This document shows, piece by piece, positions 40,846 to 47,395 of a stretch of 47,395 nucleotides of DNA. The notes beneath the pieces are model-generated. The model worked only from the letters and a program-made list of their open reading frames with translations. It made no database searches and had not been told where the DNA came from. How positions within the stretch are numbered: position 1 is the first letter of the stretch; each line of letters opens with the position of its first letter. The position numbers and the translations under genes are program-made. Source of the DNA: Candidatus Agathobaculum merdavium (GTDB taxonomy: Bacteria > Bacillota > Clostridia > Oscillospirales > Butyricicoccaceae); contig DXDE01000118.1 in the NCBI GenBank assembly GCA_019115615.1, positions 1 through 47,395 on the forward strand, in the 5' to 3' direction.

Positions 40846-42351
40846 TTATTCGCCCGCATGCTTGATGCCGAGAATGTTCAGTTCCCGGTCGGTCAGGCCG
40901 ATGCCGCGCAGCATCAGACGGTTGCCGCGCAGCGCCTCGATCGAGTTGATGCCCATGCCGCCCATCATTTCCTTGAGCTCGTGATCCCATGCGGTGACCA
41001 GATTGACCAGTCGCTGCGAGCCGATATCCGGGTTCAGGCGCTTGACCAGCTCAGGGCGCTGGGTCGCAATGCCCCAGTTGCATTTGCCGGTCTGGCAGGA
41101 GCGGCACAGGTGGCAGCCGAGTGCGAGCAGGGCAGAGGTAGCGATGTAGCATGCGTCCGCGCCGAGCGCGATGGCCTTCAAGAGATCAGCCGAGTTTCGG
41201 ATCGAGCCACCGACGACCACGGATACCTGATCGCGGATGCCTTCGTCGCGTAGGCGCTGATCGACCGCTGCGAGCGCCAGCTCAATCGGGATACCGACAT
41301 TGTCACGGATGCGGGTCGGCGCTGCGCCCGTGCCGCCGCGGTAGCCGTCGATGCAGATGACGTCCGCACCCGAACGGGCAACGCCGGATGCGATCGCTGC
41401 GACGTTATGTACTGCCGCAATCTTGACCATGACCGGCTTTTTGTATTCGGTTGCCTCTTTCAGCGAGAATACCAGCTGCCGCAGATCTTCGATCGAGTAA
41501 ATGTCATGGTGCGGGGCAGGGGAGATGGCGTCCGTGCCTTCCGGGATCATGCGGGTTTTGGAGATGTCCGGGCCGACCTTGTGGCCGGGCAGGTGGCCGC
41601 CAATACCGGGCTTTGCGCCCTGACCCATCTTGATCTCGATGGCTGCGCCTGCTTCTAGATAGTCCTTATGCACACCGAAGCGGCCGGACGCGACCTGCAC
41701 GATGGTGTGTGGGCCGTACTGATAGAAGTCCTGGTGCAGGCCGCCTTCACCGGTATTGTAATAAGTGCCCAGTTCGACAGCGGCGCGTGCGAGCGATGCG
41801 TGCGCGTTATAGGAGATTGAACCGTAGCTCATGGCAGAGAACATGACCGGAACTTTCAGTTCGAGCTGCGGGGATAGATTGGGAATCAGGTTGCCGTTTT
41901 CGTCGCGCTCGATCTTGCCCGGCTTTTTGCCGAGGAAGGTGCGTGTCTCCATCGGTTCGCGCAGTGGATCGATCGAGGGGTTGGTGACCTGCGAGGCGTT
42001 GATGAGGATCTTGTCCCAGTAGATCGGATATGGCTCCGGGTTGCCCATCGAGGACAGCAGCACGCCGCCCGAGCCTGCCTGCCGGTAGACCTCGGAAATG
42101 GCCTTGCCCGTCCAGTTGGCGTTTTCCTTAAAGGTATGGTCGGTCTTGACGATCTTCAGGGCGCGCGTCGGGCAGAGCGAGACGCAGCGGTGACAGTTGA
42201 CGCACTTGGATTCATCCACCATCATCTTCTGGAATTCCGGGTCATAAAAATGTACTTCATTGGCGCACTGTCGCTCGCAGGCGCGGCAGGCGATGCAGCG
42301 GTCGTAATTGCGCACGACCTCATACTGCGGATACAGAAAATCAATCGCCAT
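40846..42351 (-). CDS. Glutamate synthase FMN/synthase subunit with N-terminal ferredoxin domain
   Basis: The catalytic subunit that reduces 2-oxoglutarate plus ammonia to glutamate. The 501-residue protein begins with two [4Fe-4S] motifs (Cys 19/22/25/29 and 50/53/56/60), followed by the FMN-binding (beta/alpha)8 domain: SAMSYGSISYNAHASLA, GEGGLHQDFYQYG, the GQGAKPGIGGHLPG loop, CIDGYRGGTGAAP and VVGGSIRNSADLLKAIALGAD. The [3Fe-4S] ligands are in CHLCRSCQTGKCNWGI. This matches the archaeal-type GltB, in which the glutaminase and GXGXG domains are separate genes. It overlaps the glutaminase gene by one base (TAATG). Confidence 0.95.
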   Translation of the reverse strand: MAIDFLYPQYEVVRNYDRCIACRACERQCANEVHFYDPEFQKMMVDESKCVNCHRCVSLCPTRALKIVKTDHTFKENANWTGKAISEVYRQAGSGGVLLSSMGNPEPYPIYWDKILINASQVTNPSIDPLREPMETRTFLGKKPGKIERDENGNLIPNLSPQLELKVPVMFSAMSYGSISYNAHASLARAAVELGTYYNTGEGGLHQDFYQYGPHTIVQVASGRFGVHKDYLEAGAAIEIKMGQGAKPGIGGHLPGHKVGPDISKTRMIPEGTDAISPAPHHDIYSIEDLRQLVFSLKEATEYKKPVMVKIAAVHNVAAIASGVARSGADVICIDGYRGGTGAAPTRIRDNVGIPIELALAAVDQRLRDEGIRDQVSVVVGGSIRNSADLLKAIALGADACYIATSALLALGCHLCRSCQTGKCNWGIATQRPELVKRLNPDIGSQRLVNLVTAWDHELKEMMGGMGINSIEALRGNRLMLRGIGLTDRELNILGIKHAGE

Positions 42352-43448
42352 TACTGGTTTCCTCCTTCATTCAGTCGTACGATGACCGGCTCGCCGCCGC
42401 GCGGCGCCCAGATGCGGTCGAGTGCAGGCTCGATCACGCGCACCGCACATTCTTCGGATGCGATATAGACCGTCTCGTCTTTTTCACCGACGACCATACT
42501 GCGCAATTTCAAGCGGTCATTGAGAGCCATCAGCCCACCTTCAAACCCGACAAGAATGGAGAATGGGCCGGTGAAAAGCAGGGAAGCGAAGGCGTTGCGC
42601 AGATAGGTCAGGCGCTCACGTTCGGCGGATTCCTGCTTTTCAATGGTCGACCAGAACGGTGCGGCAATGACGTTTGCAATTTCGGGGTAGGTCAGCCCCA
42701 GCTTTCGACCGAGATAGTCGACGATGTAGGTGATGACCTCGGTGTCAGTCAGCAAATCGCACGAATAGCCGAACATTTCAATAAAGCGGCGGTTTGCATC
42801 ATAAGAGGAAATTTCGCCATTATGTACCACCGTGGTGTCCAGCAGCGCAAACGGATGTGCGCCGCCCCACCAACCGGGGGTGTTGGTAGGATAGCGGCCA
42901 TGGCAGGTCCACGAGTAGGCCTCATAGTTTTCCAGCATATAGTACTCGCCAACGTCCTCCGGGAAACCGGAAGCCTTAAACACGCCCATGTTCTTGCCGG
43001 AAGAAAAAATGTAAGCACCGTCCAACGTGTGGTTGATGCGGATAACAAAGCGGGCGACGAACTCGCGCTCGTCGAGCTGGCTGGAGGTGAGCTTGACGTG
43101 TAGCGGGGTGACGAAATACCGCCAGATCATCGGCTCGTCAGTGATGCGGGGATGGCAGCGTGTCGGGATCTTAGAGAGGTTTACAATATCGAAATGCCGC
43201 TCAAGCTCCTTTTCACATTCCTCTTTTGCAGCCGGCGTATCATAAAATACATGGAATGCGTAGTAGTCTGCGTATTCCGGATAAATGCCGTATCCGGCGA
43301 AGCCGCCGCCTAAACCATTGGAACGGTCGTGCATGGTGCGGATCGAATCGATGATGCGCGTGCCGTTTTCCCGCGTGCCGTCCTTATGGAAGATGCCGGA
43401 GATCGCGCACCCGGCTGGGATGCGGATTTTGCCTTCCTTTTGTAACAT
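42351..43448 (-). CDS. Glutamate synthase glutaminase subunit (class II amidotransferase)
   Basis: A 365-residue Ntn-type glutaminase matching the N-terminal domain of glutamate synthase. The likely nucleophile is Cys14 in IPAGCAISGIFHKDG; supporting motifs are HGRYPTNTPGWWGGAHPFA, VVHNGEISSYDANRRFIE and LLTDTEVITYIVDY. Class II amidotransferases need the Cys at the N-terminus, so the first 13 residues must be removed as a propeptide unless translation begins elsewhere; no better start is visible, as GGAGGAAGCACC lies directly before this ATG. First gene of the operon, behind a 207-base leader. Confidence 0.92.
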   Translation of the reverse strand: MLQKEGKIRIPAGCAISGIFHKDGTRENGTRIIDSIRTMHDRSNGLGGGFAGYGIYPEYADYYAFHVFYDTPAAKEECEKELERHFDIVNLSKIPTRCHPRITDEPMIWRYFVTPLHVKLTSSQLDEREFVARFVIRINHTLDGAYIFSSGKNMGVFKASGFPEDVGEYYMLENYEAYSWTCHGRYPTNTPGWWGGAHPFALLDTTVVHNGEISSYDANRRFIEMFGYSCDLLTDTEVITYIVDYLGRKLGLTYPEIANVIAAPFWSTIEKQESAERERLTYLRNAFASLLFTGPFSILVGFEGGLMALNDRLKLRSMVVGEKDETVYIASEECAVRVIEPALDRIWAPRGGEPVIVRLNEGGNQ

Positions 43449-43655
43449 GGTGCTTCCTCCTTATAGATACATATTTATATGCAATGCAGAGTGGTATCCG
43501 CGGTGGGTGACCCGACCGCCGGACGCCGGCGCGTCTTTCCGATGAAAACGCGCCGGCTAGGAAAGAAATAGGATTGGGTGGTATCAAAAAAAGGCGTCCA
43601 CCAAAGCCGGGGACCGTTTTTTCGATCCTCGGTTTTGGTGGACGCCTTTGTCCTT
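43449..43655 (-). promoter_or_regulatory. Structured leader of the glutamate synthase operon with ANTAR-type hexaloop and terminator
   Basis: Transcription should begin near 43655. The first element is a hairpin GGAC-AAAGGC-GTCC (43653-43640) with a six-base loop, A at position 1 and G at position 4. Its 3' half lies in the 5' arm of a perfect 16-bp terminator stem (43649-43634 with 43605-43590) ending in T7 (to 43586). The terminator loop holds an inner hairpin with six A in its loop. Between terminator and start codon are a 10-bp stem GCCGGCGCGT/ACGCGCCGGC (43557-43525) and a weaker stem near 43520-43501. If the hexaloop hairpin is stabilised, the terminator cannot form. Confidence 0.8.
43586..43649 (-). 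terminator. Attenuator terminator in the glutamate synthase leader
   Basis: A 16-bp perfect stem (AAAGGCGTCCACCAAA with TTTGGTGGACGCCTTT) followed by seven T. It lies between a good promoter and the operon with no gene before it, so its only sensible role is attenuation. Confidence 0.9.
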
Positions 43656-43661
43656 TCTCCT

Positions 43662-43691
43662 ATTCTATTACGGCTAGGGCAGCAGCGTCAA
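43662..43691 (-). promoter_or_regulatory. Promoter of the glutamate synthase operon
   Basis: On the minus strand, TTGACG (43691-43686), an 18-base spacer and TAGAAT (43667-43662). A short dyad AGCGG-TAAA-CCGCT (43691-43704) adjoins the -35 box and could bind a regulator. The interval from here to the GSIII promoter at 43814 holds no gene. Confidence 0.7.
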
Positions 43692-43813
43692 GCGGTAAAC
43701 CGCTGGCAAAACAGATTTTTTACAGTCTGCATAGAATGAGACGCGGAAATTTGGAGGAAATTCGATATTTTGCATCAAATCTTTGAAAATCGCAAAAAGA
43801 ACGTCACCAGACC

Positions 43814-43842
43814 TTGACAAAAATGACGAGGGTAGCTATAAT
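43814..43842 (+). promoter_or_regulatory. Promoter of the GSIII gene
   Basis: Perfect TTGACA (43814-43819), a 17-base spacer and perfect TATAAT (43837-43842), giving a start near 43849. Confidence 0.85.
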
Positions 43843-43848
43843 GCAAAG

Positions 43849-43948
43849 TGTTAACAGCAAAGGCGCTGTGGGAACACGACCCGCAGCGCCTGTTTTGTTT
43901 TATTCCATTCGTTGGGTAACAAAATTCACATAAAAGGAGCGAACATTC
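43849..43948 (+). promoter_or_regulatory. GSIII leader with ANTAR-type hexaloop overlapping a terminator
   Basis: The transcript begins with ACAGC-AAAGGC-GCTGT (43854-43869), a 5-bp stem with the same AAAGGC loop as in the glutamate synthase leader. Overlapping it is a terminator, GGCGCTGTGGG (43862-43872) with CCCGCAGCGCC (43880-43890), loop AACACGA, tail TGTTTTGTTTT. The two structures exclude each other. No gene precedes the terminator, so attenuation is the natural reading; AAAGGAG and the start codon follow. Confidence 0.82.
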
Positions 43949-46036
43949 ATGATGACAGCAAAGAATGTCCCCGAGCTGTTCGGCAGCATGGTCTTTAATG
44001 AGACCGTCATGAAGGAGCGTCTGCCCAAGGACGTTTACCGGAAGCTGAAAAAGACCATGCGGGAAGGCACGGCAATCGACGCCGACGTTGCCGCTGTTGT
44101 GGCGACCGCCATGAAGGACTGGGCGGTTTCCAAGGGCGCGACGCACTACACCCACTGGTTCCAGCCGATGACCGGCGTAACGGCGGAAAAGCATGACTCC
44201 TTCATTTCTCCGACCGATGACGGCAGCGTAATGATGGAGTTCTCCGGCAAGGAACTGATCCGCGGCGAGCCTGATGCGTCCTCGTTCCCGTCCGGCGGCC
44301 TGCGCGCGACCTTTGAGGCGCGTGGCTACACCGCTTGGGACCCGACCAGCTACGCGTTCGTCAAGGACGGTTCGCTCTATATCCCGACGGCGTTCTGCTC
44401 TTATACGGGCGAGATCCTCGACAAGAAGACCCCGCTGCTGCGCTCGATGGAGGCAATCAGCGTGCAGGCCTGCCGCGTGCTCAAGCTGTTCGGCAAGGAT
44501 GTGCGCCATGTAACGACTACCGTCGGTCCGGAGCAGGAGTATTTCCTGATCGAGAAGAAGGATTACGCCAAGCGCAAGGATCTGATCTTCACCGGCCGCA
44601 CCCTGTTTGGCGCGAAGCCGCCCAAGGGGCAGGAGATGGAGGATCACTATTTCGGTTCGATCCGTCCGCGTGTTGCGGCGTTCATGCAGGAGCTGGACGA
44701 AGAGCTGTGGAAGCTCGGCATCTTCGCCAAGACCAAGCATAACGAGGTTGCGCCTGCGCAGCACGAGATGGCGCCGGTGTTCACCACAACGAACATTGCG
44801 TGTGACCATAACCAGCTGACCATGGAGGTCATGAAGCGCGTGGCGCAGAAGCACGGCTTTATCTGCCTGATGCACGAAAAGCCGTTTGACGGTGTCAACG
44901 GCTCCGGTAAGCACAACAACTGGTCGATTTCTACCGACGAGGGTGAGAACCTGCTTGAGCCCGGCAAGACGCCGAGCGAGAACGCGCAGTTCCTCCTGTT
45001 CCTGACTGCAGTCATCAAGGCGGTCGACGAATACCAGGATCTGCTGCGTATTTCGGTTGCTTCTGCGGGCAATGATCATCGTCTGGGTGCAAACGAAGCG
45101 CCTCCGGCGATCGTCTCCATGTTCATTGGTGACGAACTGCAGGGCATCCTCGACGCGATCGAGTCCGGTGCGGATTACACCGATATGGCCAAGACCAAGA
45201 TGGATCTGGGCGTGTCTGCGCTGCCGGATATCCCGAAGGATACGACCGACCGCAACCGTACTTCGCCCTTTGCCTTTACCGGCAACAAGTTCGAGTTCCG
45301 CATGCTGGGCTCGGCGATCAACATTGCTTGCCCGAATATTATGATTAACACTGCGGTAGCCGAGGAGTTGCGCCTGTTTGCCGACGAGCTGGAGGGCGCG
45401 GAGGACTTCGAGAGTGCATTGCTGACGCTGATCAAGCGCGAGATCAAGGCGCACAAGCGTATCATCTTCAATGGCAACGGCTATGATGATGCGTGGGTGG
45501 CGGAAGCTGAGGCGCGCGGTCTGCACAACCTCAAGTCTACGGTGGATGCGCTGCCGCACTACACGGATGAGGCGAATGTCGAGCTGTTTGCCCGCCATGG
45601 CGTTTACACCCGCGTCGAGATGGAATCCCGCTTGGAAGCGCTGCTCGAGGAATACTATAAGACCCTGCACATCGAAGCGCTGACCATGAGCGACATGGTA
45701 CGCGAGGAAATTCTGCCGGCTTGTGTGCAGTACCAGAGCGATCTGGCTAAGACCATCTGCGATAAGAAGACGGCCGGTGTGTCCGGCGGTATGGAGGCCG
45801 ACCTGCTGGGCCGCGTATCCGCGCTGACCGAGGAACTGTATCAGCAGTGCCGTGCGCTGGATGATGCAGTAGCGGGCGCACCTGCGGCCGAGGCCAAGGC
45901 GGTTGCGCACTACTATCATGACACGATCCTGCCGCTGATGGATGCGGTTCGCGCACCTGCGGATCAGCTGGAAATGCTGGTGGGTAAGAAGTACTGGCCG
46001 CTGCCGACCTACTCCGACATCCTGTTCTACGTATAA
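43949..46036 (+). CDS. glnN: Glutamine synthetase type III
   Basis: ATP-dependent synthesis of glutamine from glutamate and ammonia. At 695 residues it has GSIII size, and the motifs fit that class: [20 protein letters not shown] at the N-terminus, [57 protein letters not shown] (metal Glu pair kept), [27 protein letters not shown] and [15 protein letters not shown]. It is therefore the intact glutamine synthetase of the window, in contrast to the altered GlnA. ATG 43949 is taken; a second ATG follows directly. Expression is probably set by the leader attenuator. Confidence 0.97.
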   Translation: MMTAKNVPELFGSMVFNETVMKERLPKDVYRKLKKTMREGTAIDADVAAVVATAMKDWAVSKGATHYTHWFQPMTGVTAEKHDSFISPTDDGSVMMEFSGKELIRGEPDASSFPSGGLRATFEARGYTAWDPTSYAFVKDGSLYIPTAFCSYTGEILDKKTPLLRSMEAISVQACRVLKLFGKDVRHVTTTVGPEQEYFLIEKKDYAKRKDLIFTGRTLFGAKPPKGQEMEDHYFGSIRPRVAAFMQELDEELWKLGIFAKTKHNEVAPAQHEMAPVFTTTNIACDHNQLTMEVMKRVAQKHGFICLMHEKPFDGVNGSGKHNNWSISTDEGENLLEPGKTPSENAQFLLFLTAVIKAVDEYQDLLRISVASAGNDHRLGANEAPPAIVSMFIGDELQGILDAIESGADYTDMAKTKMDLGVSALPDIPKDTTDRNRTSPFAFTGNKFEFRMLGSAINIACPNIMINTAVAEELRLFADELEGAEDFESALLTLIKREIKAHKRIIFNGNGYDDAWVAEAEARGLHNLKSTVDALPHYTDEANVELFARHGVYTRVEMESRLEALLEEYYKTLHIEALTMSDMVREEILPACVQYQSDLAKTICDKKTAGVSGGMEADLLGRVSALTEELYQQCRALDDAVAGAPAAEAKAVAHYYHDTILPLMDAVRAPADQLEMLVGKKYWPLPTYSDILFYV

Positions 46037-46045
46037 AGAACGTAT

Positions 46046-46051
46046 TATAAT
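46046..46051 (+). promoter_or_regulatory. Possible -10 box for the amt leader
   Basis: A perfect TATAAT ten bases after the glnN stop codon would place the start near 46058, at the foot of the hexaloop hairpin, as in the other two leaders. No good -35 box is present 16-18 bases upstream, so an activator or read-through from glnN may be needed. Confidence 0.4.
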
Positions 46052-46059
46052 CATCATTG

Positions 46060-46125
46060 TACACAATGGCGTGTATTGCCTGTCAGCCCGAAAGGGCGGC
46101 AGGGGATACACGCCATTTTTATTTT
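46060..46125 (+). promoter_or_regulatory. amt leader with ANTAR-type hexaloop overlapping a terminator
   Basis: TACAC-AATGGC-GTGTA (46060-46075) is a 5-bp hairpin with a six-base loop, again A at position 1 and G at position 4, ending GGC. The loop and 3' arm are also the 5' arm of a terminator: AATGGCGTGTAT (46065-46076) with ATACACGCCATT (46106-46117), inner stems CCTG/CAGG and GCCC-GAAA-GGGC, tail TTTTTATTTT. It may serve both as glnN terminator and amt attenuator. Confidence 0.75.
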
Positions 46126-46142
46126 CTCAGGGGGTTATCAAC

Positions 46143-47395
46143 ATGGACATCAATGTATTGGCATCTGCAATGGACGTTGGCTGGACGCTGATCGCTGCGG
46201 CGCTTGTATTCTTCATGCAGGCGGGCTTCGCGATGGTCGAAACCGGCTTTACCCGGGCGAAAAACGCGGGCAACATCATCATGAAGAATCTGATGGACTT
46301 CAGTCTTGGCACACCGATCTTCTGGATCGTCGGCTTCGGCATCATGTTCGGTTCGATGAATGGCTTTTTTGGCGGTTTTGACTTTTTGGCCGATGGTGTC
46401 GTTGGGGAAGGGTATGACTGGACGACGCTGATCTTCCAGACAGTGTTTTGTGCAACGGCTGCGACTATCGTGTCTGGCTCGATGGCAGAGCGCACCAAGT
46501 TCTCGGCTTACTGCATTTATTCCATGATCATTTCGGCCGTAGTTTATCCGATTTCCGGCCACTGGATCTGGGGCGGTGGCTGGCTCAGTGAGCTGGGCTT
46601 CCACGATTTTGCCGGTTCGACCGCGGTGCACATGGTTGGCGGTGTGGCGGCGTTCATTGGCGCAGCAATCCTTGGACCCCGTATCGGCAAGTACACCAAG
46701 GACGGTAAAGCACGCGCGATCCCTGGCCACTCGCTGACGCTGGGCGCGCTCGGCGTGTTCATCCTGTGGTTCTGCTGGTTCGGCTTCAACGGCGGCTCGA
46801 CGGTCGCATTGTCCGGCGGTATGGATGAAGTTGCGGCACGCGTATTTGTCACGACCAATATGGCGGCGGCAGTTGCGACGGTTACCGTTATGTGCATCAC
46901 CTGGATTCGCTATAAGAAGCCGGATGTGTCTATGACGCTTAACGGTTCGCTCGCTGGTCTGGTTGCAATTACGGCTGGCTGCGATACGGTAACGCCTTTT
47001 GGCGCGGCTGTCATTGGTATTATCGCGGGCTTCGTCGTAGTATTCGGTATTGAATTTGTTGACCAGAAGCTCAAGGTCGATGACCCGGTCGGCGCGGTTG
47101 GTGTACATGGCCTGTGCGGTGCGACCGGCACACTGATGGTCGGCCTGTTCGGATACTATGCTTATGGCAGCACGGAGGTTGCGCCGGTCGGCCTGTTCTA
47201 CGGCGGTGGCGTGCATGCGTTGGCGGTTCAGGCGCTGGGTATGGTTGCGGTCATTGCATGGGTAGCGGTCACGATGACGATTGTATTCCAGATCATCAAG
47301 CACACCATCGGCCTGCGCGTCTCGGAGGCGGAAGAACTCATGGGTCTCGACAAACCGGAGCATGGCCTGTCCTCGGCTTATGCGGATTTCATGCC
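46143..47395 (+). CDS. amt: Ammonium transporter (Amt family), nearly complete
   Basis: Imports ammonium. 417 codons are visible and the frame is open to the window edge; the sequence already shows the typical C-terminal SSAYADFM, so little is missing unless a PII domain is fused. Amt hallmarks: FFMQAGFAMVETGFTRAKN near residue 24, the Phe-gate helix FQTVFCATAATIVSGSMAERT, GHWIWGGGW, the first pore His in STAVHMVGGVAAF and the second in GAVGVHGLCGATGTL. About eleven helices. ATG 46143 follows CAGGGGG. It is downstream of glnN and of the third hexaloop-terminator leader. Confidence 0.96.
   Translation, partial: MDINVLASAMDVGWTLIAAALVFFMQAGFAMVETGFTRAKNAGNIIMKNLMDFSLGTPIFWIVGFGIMFGSMNGFFGGFDFLADGVVGEGYDWTTLIFQTVFCATAATIVSGSMAERTKFSAYCIYSMIISAVVYPISGHWIWGGGWLSELGFHDFAGSTAVHMVGGVAAFIGAAILGPRIGKYTKDGKARAIPGHSLTLGALGVFILWFCWFGFNGGSTVALSGGMDEVAARVFVTTNMAAAVATVTVMCITWIRYKKPDVSMTLNGSLAGLVAITAGCDTVTPFGAAVIGIIAGFVVVFGIEFVDQKLKVDDPVGAVGVHGLCGATGTLMVGLFGYYAYGSTEVAPVGLFYGGGVHALAVQALGMVAVIAWVAVTMTIVFQIIKHTIGLRVSEAEELMGLDKPEHGLSSAYADFM

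Noticed and set aside
43775-46111. A 778-codon open frame opposite the GSIII gene (similar long antisense frames lie opposite thrB-lysC, dapL and amt)
   Set aside because: All are low-quality translations opposite well-supported genes; they arise from codon bias.
46119-47363. A 414-codon minus-strand frame at the right edge as a gene
   Set aside because: It is antisense to the ammonium transporter, which has all family motifs and a good ribosome binding site.
1-47395. CRISPR arrays, transposases, integrases, rRNA or tRNA genes
   Set aside because: No regularly spaced repeats, no recognisable transposase or recombinase motifs, and no RNA-gene signatures were seen by eye; a tRNAscan or Rfam search was not possible.

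Overview
The window looks like the chromosome of an anaerobic clostridial Firmicute. The reasons are a moderately high GC content, strong AGGAGG-type ribosome binding sites, frequent TTG and GTG starts, a T-box leader, the order rplI-dnaB-tilS-hpt-ftsH, an LL-diaminopimelate aminotransferase, a type III glutamine synthetase and an archaeal-type split glutamate synthase. A Butyricicoccaceae/Oscillospirales relative is my best guess, but this is inference and not a database match. I see no rRNA, tRNA, CRISPR array, insertion sequence or prophage block. One phage-holin-like gene stands alone.

Layout. 1-1970 (minus): a partial lipid-linked sugar flippase, a PAP2 phosphatase and a dicarboxylate/amino-acid:cation symporter. 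2067-6850 (plus): leucine operon leuA-leuC-leuD-leuB behind a T-box with a CTC (Leu) specifier. 6892-8109: orphan holin and a WecG/TagA glycosyltransferase. 8230-14357: compact operon of a DUF2156 protein, a GNAT acetyltransferase, a DJ-1 protein, 5-formyl-THF cyclo-ligase, a CPBP protease, MltG and a U32 peptidase. 14386-15876 (minus): glpK. 16043-24041: gdpP, rplI, dnaB, tilS, hpt, ftsH, with a run of hairpins between rplI and dnaB. 24092-24863: a membrane protein plus a small XRE regulator with twin operators. 24888-26213 (minus): an SLC6-type transporter. 26447-30292: pheB, hom, thrB and an aspartate kinase. 30319-31918: a small orphan protein and a transmembrane XRE regulator. 31931-36262 (minus): dapF-pyrG-dapL, then comF.

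36443-47395 is a nitrogen-assimilation region and the most interesting part. On the minus strand a split glutamate synthase (glutaminase, FMN, 16-Cys ferredoxin, FAD oxidoreductase and GXGXG subunits) is followed by a glutamine synthetase homologue and an ANTAR RNA-binding regulator. Divergently lie a type III glutamine synthetase and an ammonium transporter. The three nitrogen transcription units (glutamate synthase operon, GSIII, amt) each begin with a short hairpin whose six-base loop reads AAAGGC, AAAGGC or AATGGC. In each case the 3' half of that hairpin is also the 5' arm of an intrinsic terminator. This fits ANTAR-controlled antitermination, because A at loop position 1 and G at position 4 is the known ANTAR signature, but only one hairpin is evident where the described motif has two. 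The GlnA homologue has lost several catalytic positions (D50, E129, R344 and E357 in Salmonella numbering) and the ANTAR receiver domain lacks its phosphorylatable Asp. I propose that the degenerate GlnA is a glutamine or nitrogen sensor working with the ANTAR protein rather than a second working enzyme. That is a hypothesis.
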